Notes: generated by a model not told the origin, from the sequence alone. DNA of 64,000 nucleotides from an uncultured Coriobacteriia bacterium (GCA_959608885.1 CAUHSG010000009.1:11164-75163), one strand, 5' to 3'. Counted from the stretch's first letter, positions 45,529 to 55,358 are shown. Made by a program: numbers and translations.

Positions 45529-46401
45529 ATGGATGTAGATATCGCGAAGCGGCTGGCGGATCGACGCCGCGCGGCGGGCTTCACCCAGGAGGAGCTTGCC
45601 GAGAAACTTGGCGTCTCGCGGCAGGCGGTCTCCAAATGGGAGTGCTCGGAGTCCTCGCCCGACACGGACAACCTCATATCCCTGGCGCGCCTCTACGACG
45701 TCTCGCTCGACGACTTGCTGTATGCGGATGTGGAGTGTGGCGGCACCGGTACGGCTTGCGGAGAGGATGCGGAAGAGGACGCTGACGATGAGCCCGGTGC
45801 CGATGCGGGCGCTACCGAAGATGCCGCTGCCGCCGATCACGCCGGCGCGTCTCGCGCAGGCGACGGCGCGACCCACATAGGCCTCGATGGTATCCACGTC
45901 GAGGACGGAAAGGACTACGTCCACATCAACTGGCGCGACGGCGTGAATGTCATCGACGGCAAGAAGGGTGACCACGTGCACGTGGGTTGGGACGGCGTCC
46001 ACATCAACGACCATGAGTTCGACAACCTGGCCGACGCGAACGCGTACATGGGGACCGGCAAAAGGGGGTCGTCGTTTCTGCGTGCGTGGAACCGATTTCC
46101 GTTTCCGCTGGCAGTGCTTGTCGCGTATATATTAGTCGGCCTCGTGTACGACGCATGGGGCTACGGCCTGTTCCTGATCGCCGCCATTCCCGTCTACTAC
46201 GCGTTGGGCGGCCTTTTCGGCGCGAAGCGCATCGCGGGGTTCTTCTGCACGCTCTACGTGGTCGGCGCGATTTGCTGGTTCTGCTACATGGCGTTCGTCT
46301 GCAACCAGCCGCATCCCGCGTGGGTGGTGTTCCTGACGATTCCCCTTGTGGGTTGGCTTACGGGTGCGCTGTCGCACTGGTGGAGAAAACGCCGCAAATG
46401 A
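45529..46401 (+). CDS. XRE-type regulator fused to membrane domain
   Basis: 290 residues from ATG 45529 (GGAGAAAGG upstream). Residues 3-60 are a Cro/CI helix-turn-helix (IAKRLADRRRAAGFTQEELA, SRQAVSKWE). An acidic Ala/Asp/Gly linker follows, then two short related beta units (GIHVEDGKDYVHINWRDGV and HVHVGWDGVHIND), then four membrane helices (about 185-285). This looks like a membrane-tethered sensor-repressor of unknown signal. No partner gene is adjacent. Confidence 0.82.
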   Translation: MDVDIAKRLADRRRAAGFTQEELAEKLGVSRQAVSKWECSESSPDTDNLISLARLYDVSLDDLLYADVECGGTGTACGEDAEEDADDEPGADAGATEDAAAADHAGASRAGDGATHIGLDGIHVEDGKDYVHINWRDGVNVIDGKKGDHVHVGWDGVHINDHEFDNLADANAYMGTGKRGSSFLRAWNRFPFPLAVLVAYILVGLVYDAWGYGLFLIAAIPVYYALGGLFGAKRIAGFFCTLYVVGAICWFCYMAFVCNQPHPAWVVFLTIPLVGWLTGALSHWWRKRRK

Positions 46402-46430
46402 GACAACGCCCCTGACCAACTATCTCATTT
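46396..46430. repeat. AATGAGA/TCTCATT palindrome
   Basis: AAATGAGA and TCTCATTT flank CAACGCCCCTGACCAACTA; the left arm contains the XRE stop codon. Core differs from the other copies. Confidence 0.6.
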
Positions 46431-46436
46431 AAAGCA

Positions 46437-46470
46437 GTACCGGCCCCTCGACGAATCGGGGAGCCGGTAC
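46437..46470. terminator. Hairpin between convergent genes
   Basis: GTACCGGC and GCCGGTAC enclose a CCCTCGA/TCGGGGA stem with a CGAA loop. No T-run; position between XRE gene and gadB suggests a transcription boundary. Confidence 0.45.
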
Positions 46471-46559
46471 CGTGCCGTTGCCCTGCTTTGCGGCTTGAGC
46501 GGGGCGTGAGTAGGGGAGGAAAGTAAACGTAACTCGTCTCTCACTCGGAGCCGTTCGTA

Positions 46560-48005
46560 TTACCTGCCGCTGTGGTCGAACGACTTCTTGGGGGCGATGT
46601 TGGTGTCTGCCGAACCGATCACCGTCGCGTTGTCGAGGTTGGCGATCTCTGCCTTCATGTCCTTGATGAACTTGTCAGCCATGGTCATCGAGAGGTCCGC
46701 GCGAGCCACGATACGCTGGCAGGTGACGTCCTGCATGTTCTCGGGCAGCGGGTAAGCCGGAATCTGCCAGCCATGCATGCGCAGACGGTCGTCCAGGTCG
46801 TACAGCGTCCACTTCTTGCCGGCCTTGGGGTCAAGGCTCCAGCACAGGATGGGGACCTCGGAGGCCTCCTCGTACATGATGAAGATGCCGATCTTCTTGA
46901 TCTCGTCGACCAGGTGATGTGCCACGTCCAGGGTGCGCTTCTGGATCTCCTTGTAGCCCTCGAAGCCGTTGCGCATGAAGACGTAGTACTGGCCGATGAT
47001 CTGCGATGCCGAGCGGCTGAAGTTGATGGCCATGGTGGCCTCCTCGCCGCCGAGGTAGCTGACCCAGAAGATCAGGTCCTCGGGCAAGGCCTCCTTCGAA
47101 CGCCACATGACCCAGCCGATGCCCGGGTAGACCAGGCCGTACTTATGGCCGGAGGTCGAGATGGACCAGACGTTGGGAAGGCGGAAGTCCCACTCGAGAT
47201 CGGGCTCGATGAACGGGGCGACCATTGCGCCGGACGCGCCGTCGACGTGGATGCGGACAGGCACCTTGGCCGTCTTGTTGTACTCGGTCAAAGCGGCGTC
47301 GATGCCCTTGACGTCATCGTAGCAGCCGGTGTAGGTGATGCCGAGCAGGGCGACGACGCAGATGGTGTGGTCATCGACGAAGGGCATGCACGACTCCGGG
47401 GTCATGTACAGGTGCTCGGCGTCCATGGGGACCAGACGCATCTCGATGTCCCAGTAGCGGCAGAACTTCTCCCAGCAGATTTGATAGCCTGAGGTGATGA
47501 CCAGGTTGGGGCGATGGTCGCTGTAGATGTCGATGCCGGCCTTCTTGGCCAGGGCCTTCCAGCGGAACAGGGCGGCCAGGCCACCCAGCATGCAGGCCTC
47601 GGACGAGCCGACGGTCGAGGTGCCCATGGGCTGCTCGTCCTGGTCGGCGTGCCACAGGTCCTGGATGATCTTCACACAGCGGTTCTCGAGGTCGGCCGTC
47701 ATCGGGTATTCGTCCTTGTCAATGGCGTTCTTCTCGAGCGTGTCCGCCATCAGCTGCTGCGCCTCGGGCTCCATGTAGGTCTGGACGAAGGTACAGAGGT
47801 TCTGGTGGGCGTTGTCCTCGGTGCCGATGTATTCGCGAATCATCTCGCTCGCGATACGCGGCTCGATGGGCATCTTGTTGAGCTTGGTCTCGGGCATCTC
47901 GACGTCCGAGGCATAGCTGCCGAAGATCGGGGACGTGTATGAGGTCTGGGCGTTCATCTCTGCCAGTTCCTCGGTCGAAACGAGGTCGATGTCTTTAACA
48001 GTCAT
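46560..48005 (-). CDS. gadB: Glutamate decarboxylase
   Basis: 481 residues; a PLP enzyme converting L-glutamate to GABA while consuming a proton. The PLP lysine lies in SISTSGHKYGLVYPG; VGSSEACMLGGLA, HVDGASGAMVAPF and the N-terminal SIFGSYASDVEMPETKLNK-like segment (FGSYASDVEMPETKLNKMP) are all canonical. AGGAGG is the ribosome site. gadC lies 100 bp upstream on the same strand, so transport and decarboxylation are coordinated for acid resistance. Confidence 0.96.
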   Translation of the reverse strand: MTVKDIDLVSTEELAEMNAQTSYTSPIFGSYASDVEMPETKLNKMPIEPRIASEMIREYIGTEDNAHQNLCTFVQTYMEPEAQQLMADTLEKNAIDKDEYPMTADLENRCVKIIQDLWHADQDEQPMGTSTVGSSEACMLGGLAALFRWKALAKKAGIDIYSDHRPNLVITSGYQICWEKFCRYWDIEMRLVPMDAEHLYMTPESCMPFVDDHTICVVALLGITYTGCYDDVKGIDAALTEYNKTAKVPVRIHVDGASGAMVAPFIEPDLEWDFRLPNVWSISTSGHKYGLVYPGIGWVMWRSKEALPEDLIFWVSYLGGEEATMAINFSRSASQIIGQYYVFMRNGFEGYKEIQKRTLDVAHHLVDEIKKIGIFIMYEEASEVPILCWSLDPKAGKKWTLYDLDDRLRMHGWQIPAYPLPENMQDVTCQRIVARADLSMTMADKFIKDMKAEIANLDNATVIGSADTNIAPKKSFDHSGR

Positions 48006-48105
48006 GATAATCTCCTCCTAATCACTATCCGAATCGCTTCGGATTTGGTACCTACGTTGAACGAACTTACGTGCCTTTACGTGCTTGATATGGTTCGTCG
48101 ACACA

Positions 48106-49716
48106 TCACTCCTTCTGGGGCGTGTCCGCGGGGGCCGCGTCTTGCGTGCTGGTGGCGGGCGAGGGGATGGAGTGCTTGCCGACGGGAGCCGGCGCGTCTT
48201 GTGCCGCAGCCATCGCGGCGCGATCCTTCTTGCCCGGAATCGTGGGCGGCTTGTGGTCGATGCCACCGTTCCAGTGCTTGCGCAGGCCGTAGATGACGAA
48301 CGGGATCGCCACCGAGATGACCCAGCAGATCAGCAGGGTGATGACGTACACGGTGCCGGACGACGCGTCGAGCTGGCTCGGCGGGAAGAACGACACGATC
48401 AGTGCGAAGACCGTGAGCAGCAGGCCGAGGCCGGCGACGATGCACTTGCCCGCGGTGCCACCGAAGATCTGGAACACGCGAGCGTGGTCCTTGCCCTTGA
48501 ATACCAGCTTGAAGTAGGCGAGGAAGAACAGGACGTAGCCCACGAGGTAGATGACGACGGTCAGGCCGACTGCCGTGAGGTACGAGATCGACGAGCCCGA
48601 GCCACCTGCCAGGGCCATGGATCCGCAGAGCACCGCGTCCCAGATGGTGACGATGACGCCCTGGACCACGACGGTCTTGACGGAGACGCCGTGCTTGTTG
48701 GTCTTGGCGAAGCTACGCGGGATGATGCCCTCGTTCGCGGTCTCGAGCAGCGCACGTGACGGGCCGACGATCCAGGAAGAGATCTCGGCCAGGACGCCCG
48801 CGGCCAGCAGGAACGCGATCACGTACACGAGCCATCCGCAGTGGAAATGCGCGTCGAATATGTTGGCGAACGCCACGACGACGCCGGTGGAGAGGTTGGC
48901 GTCGAGCTGCGCCTCGGTCATGGTCATGGCAACCGCGAGACCACCCAGGGTGTCGAGCACGATGGTGAGGATGCAGAGCACAATCATGACCATCGGGTAG
49001 ATCTTACCGGGGTTCTTCAGCTCGTTCACGTGCGAGGCGGAAGCCTCGACACCCGCGAAGGCGAGGATGAACGATGCGAAGATGACCAGCGTGCTCACCT
49101 TTGTGAAGTCGGGGACGATACCGCCCGCATCAAAGTGCAGCTGCGAGACGCCGCCCGTTGCCAGGTACGCGACCAGACCGACCAAGAGGACGACGGCGGG
49201 AATCAGTACGCCGCCGAAGAAGCCGATCTTGGCTATGCGGGCGGTGAGCTTGGTGCCGCCGAGCTGCGTGAGCGTGAGTGCCCATACGATGATCGCCACG
49301 CCGATGAACATGACGAGCGGATTATTGTAGAGCGCGTCCCATCCCACGATGTACGAGATCGCGGCTAGGACGAAGAACGCCATGGTCACGAAGCCGACCG
49401 TGATCTGGAACCATTGGTAGAATAGGGCCGCGAAACCCCAGCGCTTGCCGAGGGTGTTGCCGACCCAGGCATAGATGCCACCGTCTTCCCATCCTTTAAC
49501 AGTCGCCATCTCGGCGGCGACCAGTGCGACCGGGAGGAACCAGAAGATACCACCCAGTATGAGGAAGAAGATCAGATGCAGACCAGATGATGCGAAGTTG
49601 GGGTACGCATACACGGTCATGACCATCGATGCCGTCATGGCGAAGAAGCCACCGAATCCGAGCATCTTTGCCGCTTGTTTGCCGGATGCCGCCGGTGCCG
49701 TCTTTTCTTCACTCAT
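48106..49716 (-). CDS. gadC: Glutamate:GABA antiporter
   Basis: 536 residues from ATG 49716 (AAAGGGGTGAGG upstream). APC-superfamily transporter with about twelve helices: GFGGFFAMTASMVMTVYAYP, VALVAAEMATVKGWEDGGIY, FAGVEASASHVNELKNPGK, SSWIVGPSRALLETANEG. The C-terminal tail is polar and Ala/Pro-rich, in the position of the pH plug of E. coli GadC. Exchanges external glutamate for GABA made by GadB next door. Confidence 0.93.
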   Translation of the reverse strand: MSEEKTAPAASGKQAAKMLGFGGFFAMTASMVMTVYAYPNFASSGLHLIFFLILGGIFWFLPVALVAAEMATVKGWEDGGIYAWVGNTLGKRWGFAALFYQWFQITVGFVTMAFFVLAAISYIVGWDALYNNPLVMFIGVAIIVWALTLTQLGGTKLTARIAKIGFFGGVLIPAVVLLVGLVAYLATGGVSQLHFDAGGIVPDFTKVSTLVIFASFILAFAGVEASASHVNELKNPGKIYPMVMIVLCILTIVLDTLGGLAVAMTMTEAQLDANLSTGVVVAFANIFDAHFHCGWLVYVIAFLLAAGVLAEISSWIVGPSRALLETANEGIIPRSFAKTNKHGVSVKTVVVQGVIVTIWDAVLCGSMALAGGSGSSISYLTAVGLTVVIYLVGYVLFFLAYFKLVFKGKDHARVFQIFGGTAGKCIVAGLGLLLTVFALIVSFFPPSQLDASSGTVYVITLLICWVISVAIPFVIYGLRKHWNGGIDHKPPTIPGKKDRAAMAAAQDAPAPVGKHSIPSPATSTQDAAPADTPQKE

Positions 49717-50394
49717 TTTCCTCACCCCTTTCTTGATAGAACTCTCATCCGTTTTCGGGTTCGAAAACAACCATCGAATGAGGCGTCTGCCAATCAAAGT
49801 GGAGGATCATGAGTGGTTCCCCATTTTTATGGCAAGTTGTCATTCATGGTTAAAATCTTGCCGTACACCGATTGTATCACTAAAAATTTTAAAAATAAGT
49901 TGACAGATAGAAATAATTACTGTCTTAAAGAATTAATTTTGTGGAAAACTAGATATCCTCAGGTCAGGCGCGTGATTTTGCGAAAAAGAGCAGTAGTTTT
50001 CGCGAGAATTCGGCCTTTTTTATTTCAAATTGTGAATAAAATTATTCTCTCTGCAGGTCAAAATTGCAGAATTTGTGGATAACTCCCATTGACAGAATGT
50101 GACAGGGGTCAGGCCCCTGTCACGTTTGTCGCTGCCCAAGATTACGGGCGGCTGACCGGCTTGTGCCAAGATTGATGGTCAGTGACCGGTATCCTTGGCG
50201 CAACAGCTTGAAATCGTGCCATTCGACGGTCACGCGCTGGGTATTCTTGGCGTGGTTTGCCCGCGATTGGTCACGCGCCCGGCATTTTGGGCAGCACCGC
50301 TCCCTGCCGCGACATTTCACGCCCGCGAAACACGGTGACGGCGGGGGAGGGTGTAGAATCCATCCGAGACATTCGACATCTTCGAGGAGGCACC
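49717..50394. other. Divergent intergenic region between gadC and guaA
   Basis: AT-rich at 49850-50090, as expected for the gadC promoter, then GC-rich. Contains the palindrome at 50099-50123 and, from 50135, a set of CCAAGAT/ATCCTTGG half-repeats. A TAGAAT box near 50354 may serve guaA. Confidence 0.5.
50099..50123. repeat. GTGACAGGGG/CCCCTGTCAC palindrome
   Basis: Ten perfect base pairs around TCAGG. The form GACAGGGGTC...CCCCTGTC is common among REP-like elements linked to REP-associated tyrosine transposases in other bacteria (family knowledge). Confidence 0.8.
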
Positions 50395-52038
50395 GTGGCG
50401 ACGTCCGCAACCCCACAGCAATTGGTCATCGTGTTGGATTTTGGAGCGCAGTACGGGCAGCTCATCGCCCGACGCGTTCGTGACCTGGGGGTTTACTCCG
50501 AAATCGTGCCTTGCGACATCACGGCTGACGAGGTGCGCGAGCTGGCGCCGTCGGCGATCATCCTGTCGGGTGGTCCGGCGAGCGTCTATGCCGAGGACGC
50601 GCCCAGCGTGGATGCGGCCATCTTCGAGCTGGGCATTCCCGTGCTCGGCTTCTGCTACGGGCAGCAGGCCATGGCCGTGGCACTCGGCGGCGCGGTGGGG
50701 CACACCGATAAGGGCGAGTACGGCCCGGCTAAGATCACGCGCGCGGGCTCCGATTCGCGGCTGCTCGCGGACACGCCGCACGAGCAGACCGTGTGGATGA
50801 GTCACCGCGATGCCGTGACCGAGGTGCCCGACGGCTTCGTCATCACCTCGCACACCGACATCTGCCCGGTCGCGTCGATGGAGGACGCCGAGCGCGGGCT
50901 GTACGCGACGCAGTTCCATCCCGAGGTGCGCCACACGCCGCACGGCAACCAGATGCTCGCCAACTTCCTCTTCGACATCTGCGGGCTCGAGAAGAGCTGG
51001 ACCATGGACTCGATTATCGAGGACTCCATCGCGGCGATTCGCGAGCAGGTGGGGGATAGCCGCGTGATCCTGGGGCTTTCCGGCGGCGTGGACTCGAGTG
51101 TGGTGGCGGCGCTCGTCTCGAAGGCAATCGGCGACCAGGTGACCTGCGTGTTCGTGAACCACGGGCTGCTGCGCAAGGACGAGCCCGAGCAGGTCGAGGA
51201 GGTCTTCACCAAGCAGTTCGACGTCGACTTCGTGCACGTGCACGCCGAGGATCGTTACGCGCAACTGCTGGCTGGCGTGACCGATCCGGAACAGAAGCGC
51301 CGCATCATCGGCGAGCAGTTCTGGAAGGAGTTCTTCGCCGTGGCCGAGGAACTGGCCGAGGACGGTCGTCCGGTGCGCTTTTTGGCGCAGGGCACGATCT
51401 ACCCCGACATCATCGAGAGCGGCGCGCGCAAGACCGGCGGCAAGGCCTCGACCATCAAGAGCCACCACAACCTGATTCCGTTTCCGGACGGCGTGAGCTT
51501 CGACCTGATCGAGCCACTCGACCACTTCTTCAAGGACGAGGTGCGCGCACTGGGTACGGCGCTCGGGCTGCCCGACCACATCGTGCAGCGCCAGCCGTTC
51601 CCGGGGCCTGGCCTGGCGATTCGCATCATCGGCGACGTGACGCCCGAGAAGCTCGCAATGCTCAAGGAGGCCGACGCCATCGTGCGTGAGGAGCTCGACG
51701 CGTACAACGCGATGATCGTCGAGGAGAGCGGTGAGCCAAACGGCGAGGTCGAGCGCGGATGCGCCGGCGGTCCCGTGATCGAGCGCGCCGTGTGGCAGTA
51801 CTTCGCGGTACTGCCCGACATCCGCAGCGTGGGCGTGATGGGCGACGAGCGCACCTACGCGCGCCCGATCATCCTGCGCGCCGTGGAGAGCACCGACGCG
51901 ATGACGGCGGACTGGGCCAAGCTACCCTACGACGTGCTCGGGCGGATCTCGAGCCGCATCGTGGCCGAGGTCCCGGGGATTAATCGCGTGGTGTACGACA
52001 TCACGTCCAAGCCGCCAAGTACGGTGGAGTGGGAATAG
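50395..52038 (+). CDS. guaA: GMP synthase (glutamine-hydrolysing)
   Basis: 547 residues from GTG 50395 (GAGGAGG upstream). Converts XMP to GMP. Class I glutaminase with GFCYGQQAMA (nucleophile Cys) and FHPEVRHTPHG, PP-loop LGLSGGVDSSVVAAL, and dimerisation domain ending in YDITSKPPSTVEWE. The 3' end is the left attachment site of an integrated element whose core restores the last codons. Confidence 0.96.
   Translation: MATSATPQQLVIVLDFGAQYGQLIARRVRDLGVYSEIVPCDITADEVRELAPSAIILSGGPASVYAEDAPSVDAAIFELGIPVLGFCYGQQAMAVALGGAVGHTDKGEYGPAKITRAGSDSRLLADTPHEQTVWMSHRDAVTEVPDGFVITSHTDICPVASMEDAERGLYATQFHPEVRHTPHGNQMLANFLFDICGLEKSWTMDSIIEDSIAAIREQVGDSRVILGLSGGVDSSVVAALVSKAIGDQVTCVFVNHGLLRKDEPEQVEEVFTKQFDVDFVHVHAEDRYAQLLAGVTDPEQKRRIIGEQFWKEFFAVAEELAEDGRPVRFLAQGTIYPDIIESGARKTGGKASTIKSHHNLIPFPDGVSFDLIEPLDHFFKDEVRALGTALGLPDHIVQRQPFPGPGLAIRIIGDVTPEKLAMLKEADAIVREELDAYNAMIVEESGEPNGEVERGCAGGPVIERAVWQYFAVLPDIRSVGVMGDERTYARPIILRAVESTDAMTADWAKLPYDVLGRISSRIVAEVPGINRVVYDITSKPPSTVEWE
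52027..52037 (+). other. attL core
   Basis: GAGTGGGAATA overlapping the last codons of guaA; identical to 55838-55848. Confidence 0.82.
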
Positions 52039-52104
52039 TAGATGTTCTTCTACCTCTAGAAACTCCCAGCTCAGACGCGCATAAAACAGCATACTTCAAA
52101 TAAA

Positions 52105-52124
52105 TCTGATGTAAAAATGATGTA
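52105..52124 (+). repeat. Putative integrase arm site, left
   Basis: TCTGATGT then AAAAATGATGTA; differs at two of 20 positions from 55753-55772, same orientation. Confidence 0.6.
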
Positions 52125-52160
52125 TCATTGTTCTAGCATACATCAAATCAAGGAGTTGCT

Positions 52161-53372
52161 ATGCGTGAATACGGAAAGCTGGGCATTCGCACTCAAAAGG
52201 GAACGGGTAAGTTCATTGGCTATATGTATTACTACGATGAGCAAGGAGTGCGAAAACAGGTTACGCACACAGCCTGCAGCAAAAAGAAACGCGAAGCTGA
52301 AAAGGAACTTCGCACTTGGGAGTTGGAGCAAAGGCGTAAAGCCGAGTTGAAGCAAATTTCCGTTGACGGTGGTCTCACTGTCGAGGAAGTGATAACGAAC
52401 TTCCTAAACGAACAGCTCAATAAAGGGTTCATTGAAAAATCCACCCACTATAGCCAGATGTGTGCTTGCCGCAAGAATCTATTTCCCTATATTGGCGGAC
52501 GTAACTTTGTTGATATTGATAATGTTACTGTTGAATCTTGGCTTACGATGCTTGCTGAAAGCGGATTGCAGCAAAGCACAATCCATTCCATCTATGCAAT
52601 CTTGAACAAAACCTATGCGCACTATCTATTCATTCAACAGATTAGGGATAACCCTTGCAGCCATGTTCGTACCCCAAAGAAAGGGGCGAAAAGAACAACA
52701 TTTCTTGATGCTGACCAGATGGAAGAGCTGCTTGGTTGTCTGAATGCTGAATATGAAAGCGGTAGTCATTTTTGGACGGCTATTAACCTTGCCGTGTTAG
52801 GCGGTCTAAGACGCGGCGAGATTTGTGGCTTGCGCTTTCACGATGTGGATATGAAGCGGGAAATTATGCATATTGAAACCGCTATCGGCATAATGAAAAC
52901 AGGAACTTACAAGAAAGACCCTAAGAACGCATCTTCCAAAAGAGCATTCAATATGACAAAGCAATTGGTAGAGGTGATTCAAGCTCGCATCGACTATGTA
53001 AAAGAGAAATACGGGAGCATAGATGGTAGTTGGTTTGTTATCGGCGATACCATCCACTATAAACCTCCTACCACGCTAGCCAGGGAGGTCACGAACTTTG
53101 TTAGGCGTAATAATATCGTTGACCACTACGGCGCAGAGGTGACGCTTCACAGCTTGCGTCATAACGCCGCCACTCTTGCCATTAAGAACAATGTCGATGT
53201 TGCATCTTTATCCCACATGCTGGGGCATGCGTCTAAGGCAATCACTCTAGACACCTACTCGCATGTTGACCCAGAGGCAATGAAACTTGCGGCTGACAAA
53301 ATGACTGATGCGTTTCAGGGCGAATCAGCGGCATACGAGATACGGGAGAAAGAAACAGAAGAGGACAGCTAA
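52161..53372 (+). CDS. Tyrosine recombinase/integrase
   Basis: 403 residues. AGGAGTTGCT gives the ribosome site. An N-terminal arm-binding region (GKFIGYMYYYDEQG), a SAM-like core-binding domain (about 70-165) and a catalytic domain with LGGLRRGEICGLR (Arg), HSLRHNAATLA (His-x-x-Arg), MLGHASKAITLDTYSHV (His and Tyr). All catalytic residues are present. It resembles Tn916-type integrases. It lies 120 bp inside the left att site and reads inward; AT-rich codon use marks it as foreign. Confidence 0.93.
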   Translation: MREYGKLGIRTQKGTGKFIGYMYYYDEQGVRKQVTHTACSKKKREAEKELRTWELEQRRKAELKQISVDGGLTVEEVITNFLNEQLNKGFIEKSTHYSQMCACRKNLFPYIGGRNFVDIDNVTVESWLTMLAESGLQQSTIHSIYAILNKTYAHYLFIQQIRDNPCSHVRTPKKGAKRTTFLDADQMEELLGCLNAEYESGSHFWTAINLAVLGGLRRGEICGLRFHDVDMKREIMHIETAIGIMKTGTYKKDPKNASSKRAFNMTKQLVEVIQARIDYVKEKYGSIDGSWFVIGDTIHYKPPTTLAREVTNFVRRNNIVDHYGAEVTLHSLRHNAATLAIKNNVDVASLSHMLGHASKAITLDTYSHVDPEAMKLAADKMTDAFQGESAAYEIREKETEEDS

Positions 53373-53482
53373 ACAACATAGGGGGGCAGATTCAGGATTG
53401 AGCTGTTTTTATTTGACCCTAGCTTATTGATGCGGTCTTGCTCCCGATCGAAAACAGCTTTTCTACCGAATCCGCTCTCGCC

Positions 53483-53866
53483 CTATAGCCTGACTACATC
53501 AATCCTGCTCTTTGCAATGTCCGCCAACCGTTTTTCAATTTGCTCTTGGAACATCAGCTTGTAGGCTTGTTCATCTGTGATGTGCGGCTGCCATTTGTTT
53601 TCAATCTCTCTTTGGCATTTTTGGTGGATATGGTTGATTTGTCTGCCGACTTCTCTGCGTGCGTTCATGGATGTGTTACCTAAAACGAAGGGGGTAATGC
53701 TGCTGAAATTGTTTGCATAGTCTATTTTCCGCATCATATATTCAGCTAGAGCGTGATTATCTGTCCGGCTTAGTGCTTTGGCAGCGCTTTGCAGTGTTGC
53801 GAGATTTTTTATTTCGTGTGTGCCAGCTCCGTCGTATATGAGCTGCGCGGCTTGCGAATAGAGCAT
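53483..53866 (-). CDS. Mini-element protein of unknown function
   Basis: 127 residues from ATG 53866, chosen for GAGAGGAG upstream. Mostly helical and charged: QAAQLIYDGAGTHEIKNLA, a segment IDYANNFSSITPFVLGNTSM, then a helical region VGRQINHIHQKCQREIENKW and a Lys/Arg-rich end. No motif is recognised. It lies 98 bp downstream of the next minus-strand gene, within the guaA-borne element, and may be a cargo or regulatory protein. Confidence 0.6.
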   Translation of the reverse strand: MLYSQAAQLIYDGAGTHEIKNLATLQSAAKALSRTDNHALAEYMMRKIDYANNFSSITPFVLGNTSMNARREVGRQINHIHQKCQREIENKWQPHITDEQAYKLMFQEQIEKRLADIAKSRIDVVRL

Positions 53867-53964
53867 TTTTTCTCCTCTCGAATTTTGGTGAAAATGATTG
53901 ATTTGAGAATTACGGGATGAATATATGCGGGCGAATGCGCTAGCAGAAGCCCGCACAATTATCT

Positions 53965-54396
53965 CTAAAAGAGGAAATCTCCATTCGCATCATAACCGTC
54001 TGCTTTTGCTGACTGTCTGTGTGCTAGTTCCCCTGCGCGTGAAACAGAGAACGGTGAATCTGTTAAAAGTTCTTTTGCCGGTTTGATTGATTGCTTTCTC
54101 GAATTATCGACCGCATCGAAGCTGCCACCATTGAGCCAGTCGCTAGCATCAATGGTTTTGCTACGCTCATCACGTTCTATCTGCTGGTATACCGACCCCT
54201 GAAACTTGAAGTTGAAGAACAGGCCGAAGCCCCACTTCTGCCATTCCTCAATGCCTTTCTTCTTCAGAGCGGTCGCTATCCATTTCCAATCTTTATCATC
54301 TTTTAGAATATCCTGAATAGCGATGATTGCTTTTTTGCGCGTTTCAGGGTCAAGTTGCTTGATAAATTGGCGTGCTTCATTTTCGTAATCGGGCAT
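53965..54396 (-). CDS. Mini-element protein of unknown function
   Basis: 143 residues from ATG 54396 (GAGGAGGG upstream). N-terminal half is helical with ETRKKAIIAIQDILKDDKDW and KKKGIEEWQKWGFGLFFNFK; the C-terminal half is polar and probably disordered, ending SAKADGYDANGDFLF. No known domain is recognised. A perfect 12-bp palindrome lies in its upstream region. Confidence 0.6.
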   Translation of the reverse strand: MPDYENEARQFIKQLDPETRKKAIIAIQDILKDDKDWKWIATALKKKGIEEWQKWGFGLFFNFKFQGSVYQQIERDERSKTIDASDWLNGGSFDAVDNSRKQSIKPAKELLTDSPFSVSRAGELAHRQSAKADGYDANGDFLF

Positions 54397-54489
54397 AATG
54401 CGCCCTCCTCTCATTAGATTGTTATTACCTTTAATTGAATTGATTTTTATTTGATTCAAGTTATCTCGGTTTCTCTGAAACCCACTAAA

Positions 54490-54516
54490 AATCGAATGCT
54501 TAACAAGCATTCGATT
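54490..54516. repeat. Perfect 12-bp hairpin
   Basis: AATCGAATGCTT and AAGCATTCGATT flank AAC. On the minus strand it is followed by TTTAG. It may be an operator, an element-specific site or a terminator for the lipoprotein transcript. Confidence 0.6.
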
Positions 54517-54617
54517 AACTTCTCCTCTACTTATATTGAAATCCAAGAGATATGGATTATAAATTTTTGCCCAAATTTCTTAACGAGCTAGATCGCGCGC
54601 ATCTCCCGCACACGCAG

Positions 54618-54646
54618 CAAAAAAAGAACGGGCACGAAGCCCGCTC
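54618..54646 (-). terminator. Terminator of the lipoprotein gene
   Basis: On the minus strand GAGCGGGC-TTCGT-GCCCGTTC is followed by seven T. Confidence 0.8.
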
Positions 54647-54680
54647 TTCAACCATAAACTTCATACTTAGTAGGTAGTTG

Positions 54681-55358
54681 TTAATAAGTGGTTGTTCCTT
54701 CTGTACCGACTGCATCCCACTCAAATTGAGAAGACTCCTGATTGTCAACACGTATAAGGAAATATCCAGTTCCCCATTCATCATGTGTAGGCATATTTCC
54801 CTTATATCCTCCAAAATAGCCATCAAAAATTGGTTGAGGTTCTACAATATGGTAGAACTCAAAAGAATCAGAATGACTCCAGCCAGGTCCATCCATTTTC
54901 ACTATCACTTCATCAAGACTTATTTGTTGAGCTATATAACCATCGAATACAATCGTTTCGCGCTTGGTCTGATTACCACTAGCATCAGTAATCAGCTCCA
55001 CCGTTGACACTTTTGGGTTTTGGACAAACTCGTAAAATGGGTTGTTGTAGTTGTGCGACTTTGCGCGCGAAGCCCTATCTTCTTCCCTAAACGCTTCCTC
55101 AATTTCATCGTCAGAAAGACTCACAAGAGACCCCAATTTGAGCGTTGAGCCGCTTCGATAAGTAATCTCTCCATTCTCAAAAATATAAAGGTGGCATTGG
55201 GCGTTTTTATCGAAATCTTCACACGTAAAAGCAAGTTGCTTTTCAGCATAAGCAATTTTAGTTGGAGTAATGTTTTCCTTGCCAGCACAGCCTATTAGAC
55301 AAACAGACGTCATGACAACAACCATGCATAACAAAGCGGGAACTAAAACTCTTTTCAC
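54681..55358 (-). CDS. Lipoprotein of unknown function in the mini-element
   Basis: 225 residues from GTG 55358 (GGAAGGA upstream). Signal peptide ending in lipobox LIGC at about residues 23-26. The mature part has LAFTCEDFDKNAQCHLYIFE, SLSDDEIEEAFREEDRA, FVQNPKVSTVELITDASGN and a C-terminal GTGYFLIRVDNQESSQFEW. No catalytic motif. Its presence on the element suggests a surface cargo such as exclusion or adhesion, but that is speculation. Confidence 0.7.
   Translation of the reverse strand: MKRVLVPALLCMVVVMTSVCLIGCAGKENITPTKIAYAEKQLAFTCEDFDKNAQCHLYIFENGEITYRSGSTLKLGSLVSLSDDEIEEAFREEDRASRAKSHNYNNPFYEFVQNPKVSTVELITDASGNQTKRETIVFDGYIAQQISLDEVIVKMDGPGWSHSDSFEFYHIVEPQPIFDGYFGGYKGNMPTHDEWGTGYFLIRVDNQESSQFEWDAVGTEGTTTY

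Noticed and set aside
50135..50250. Purine riboswitch before guaA
   Set aside because: CCAAGAT/ATCCTTGG half-repeats can pair, but none of the conserved purine or guanidine riboswitch core sequences is visible.
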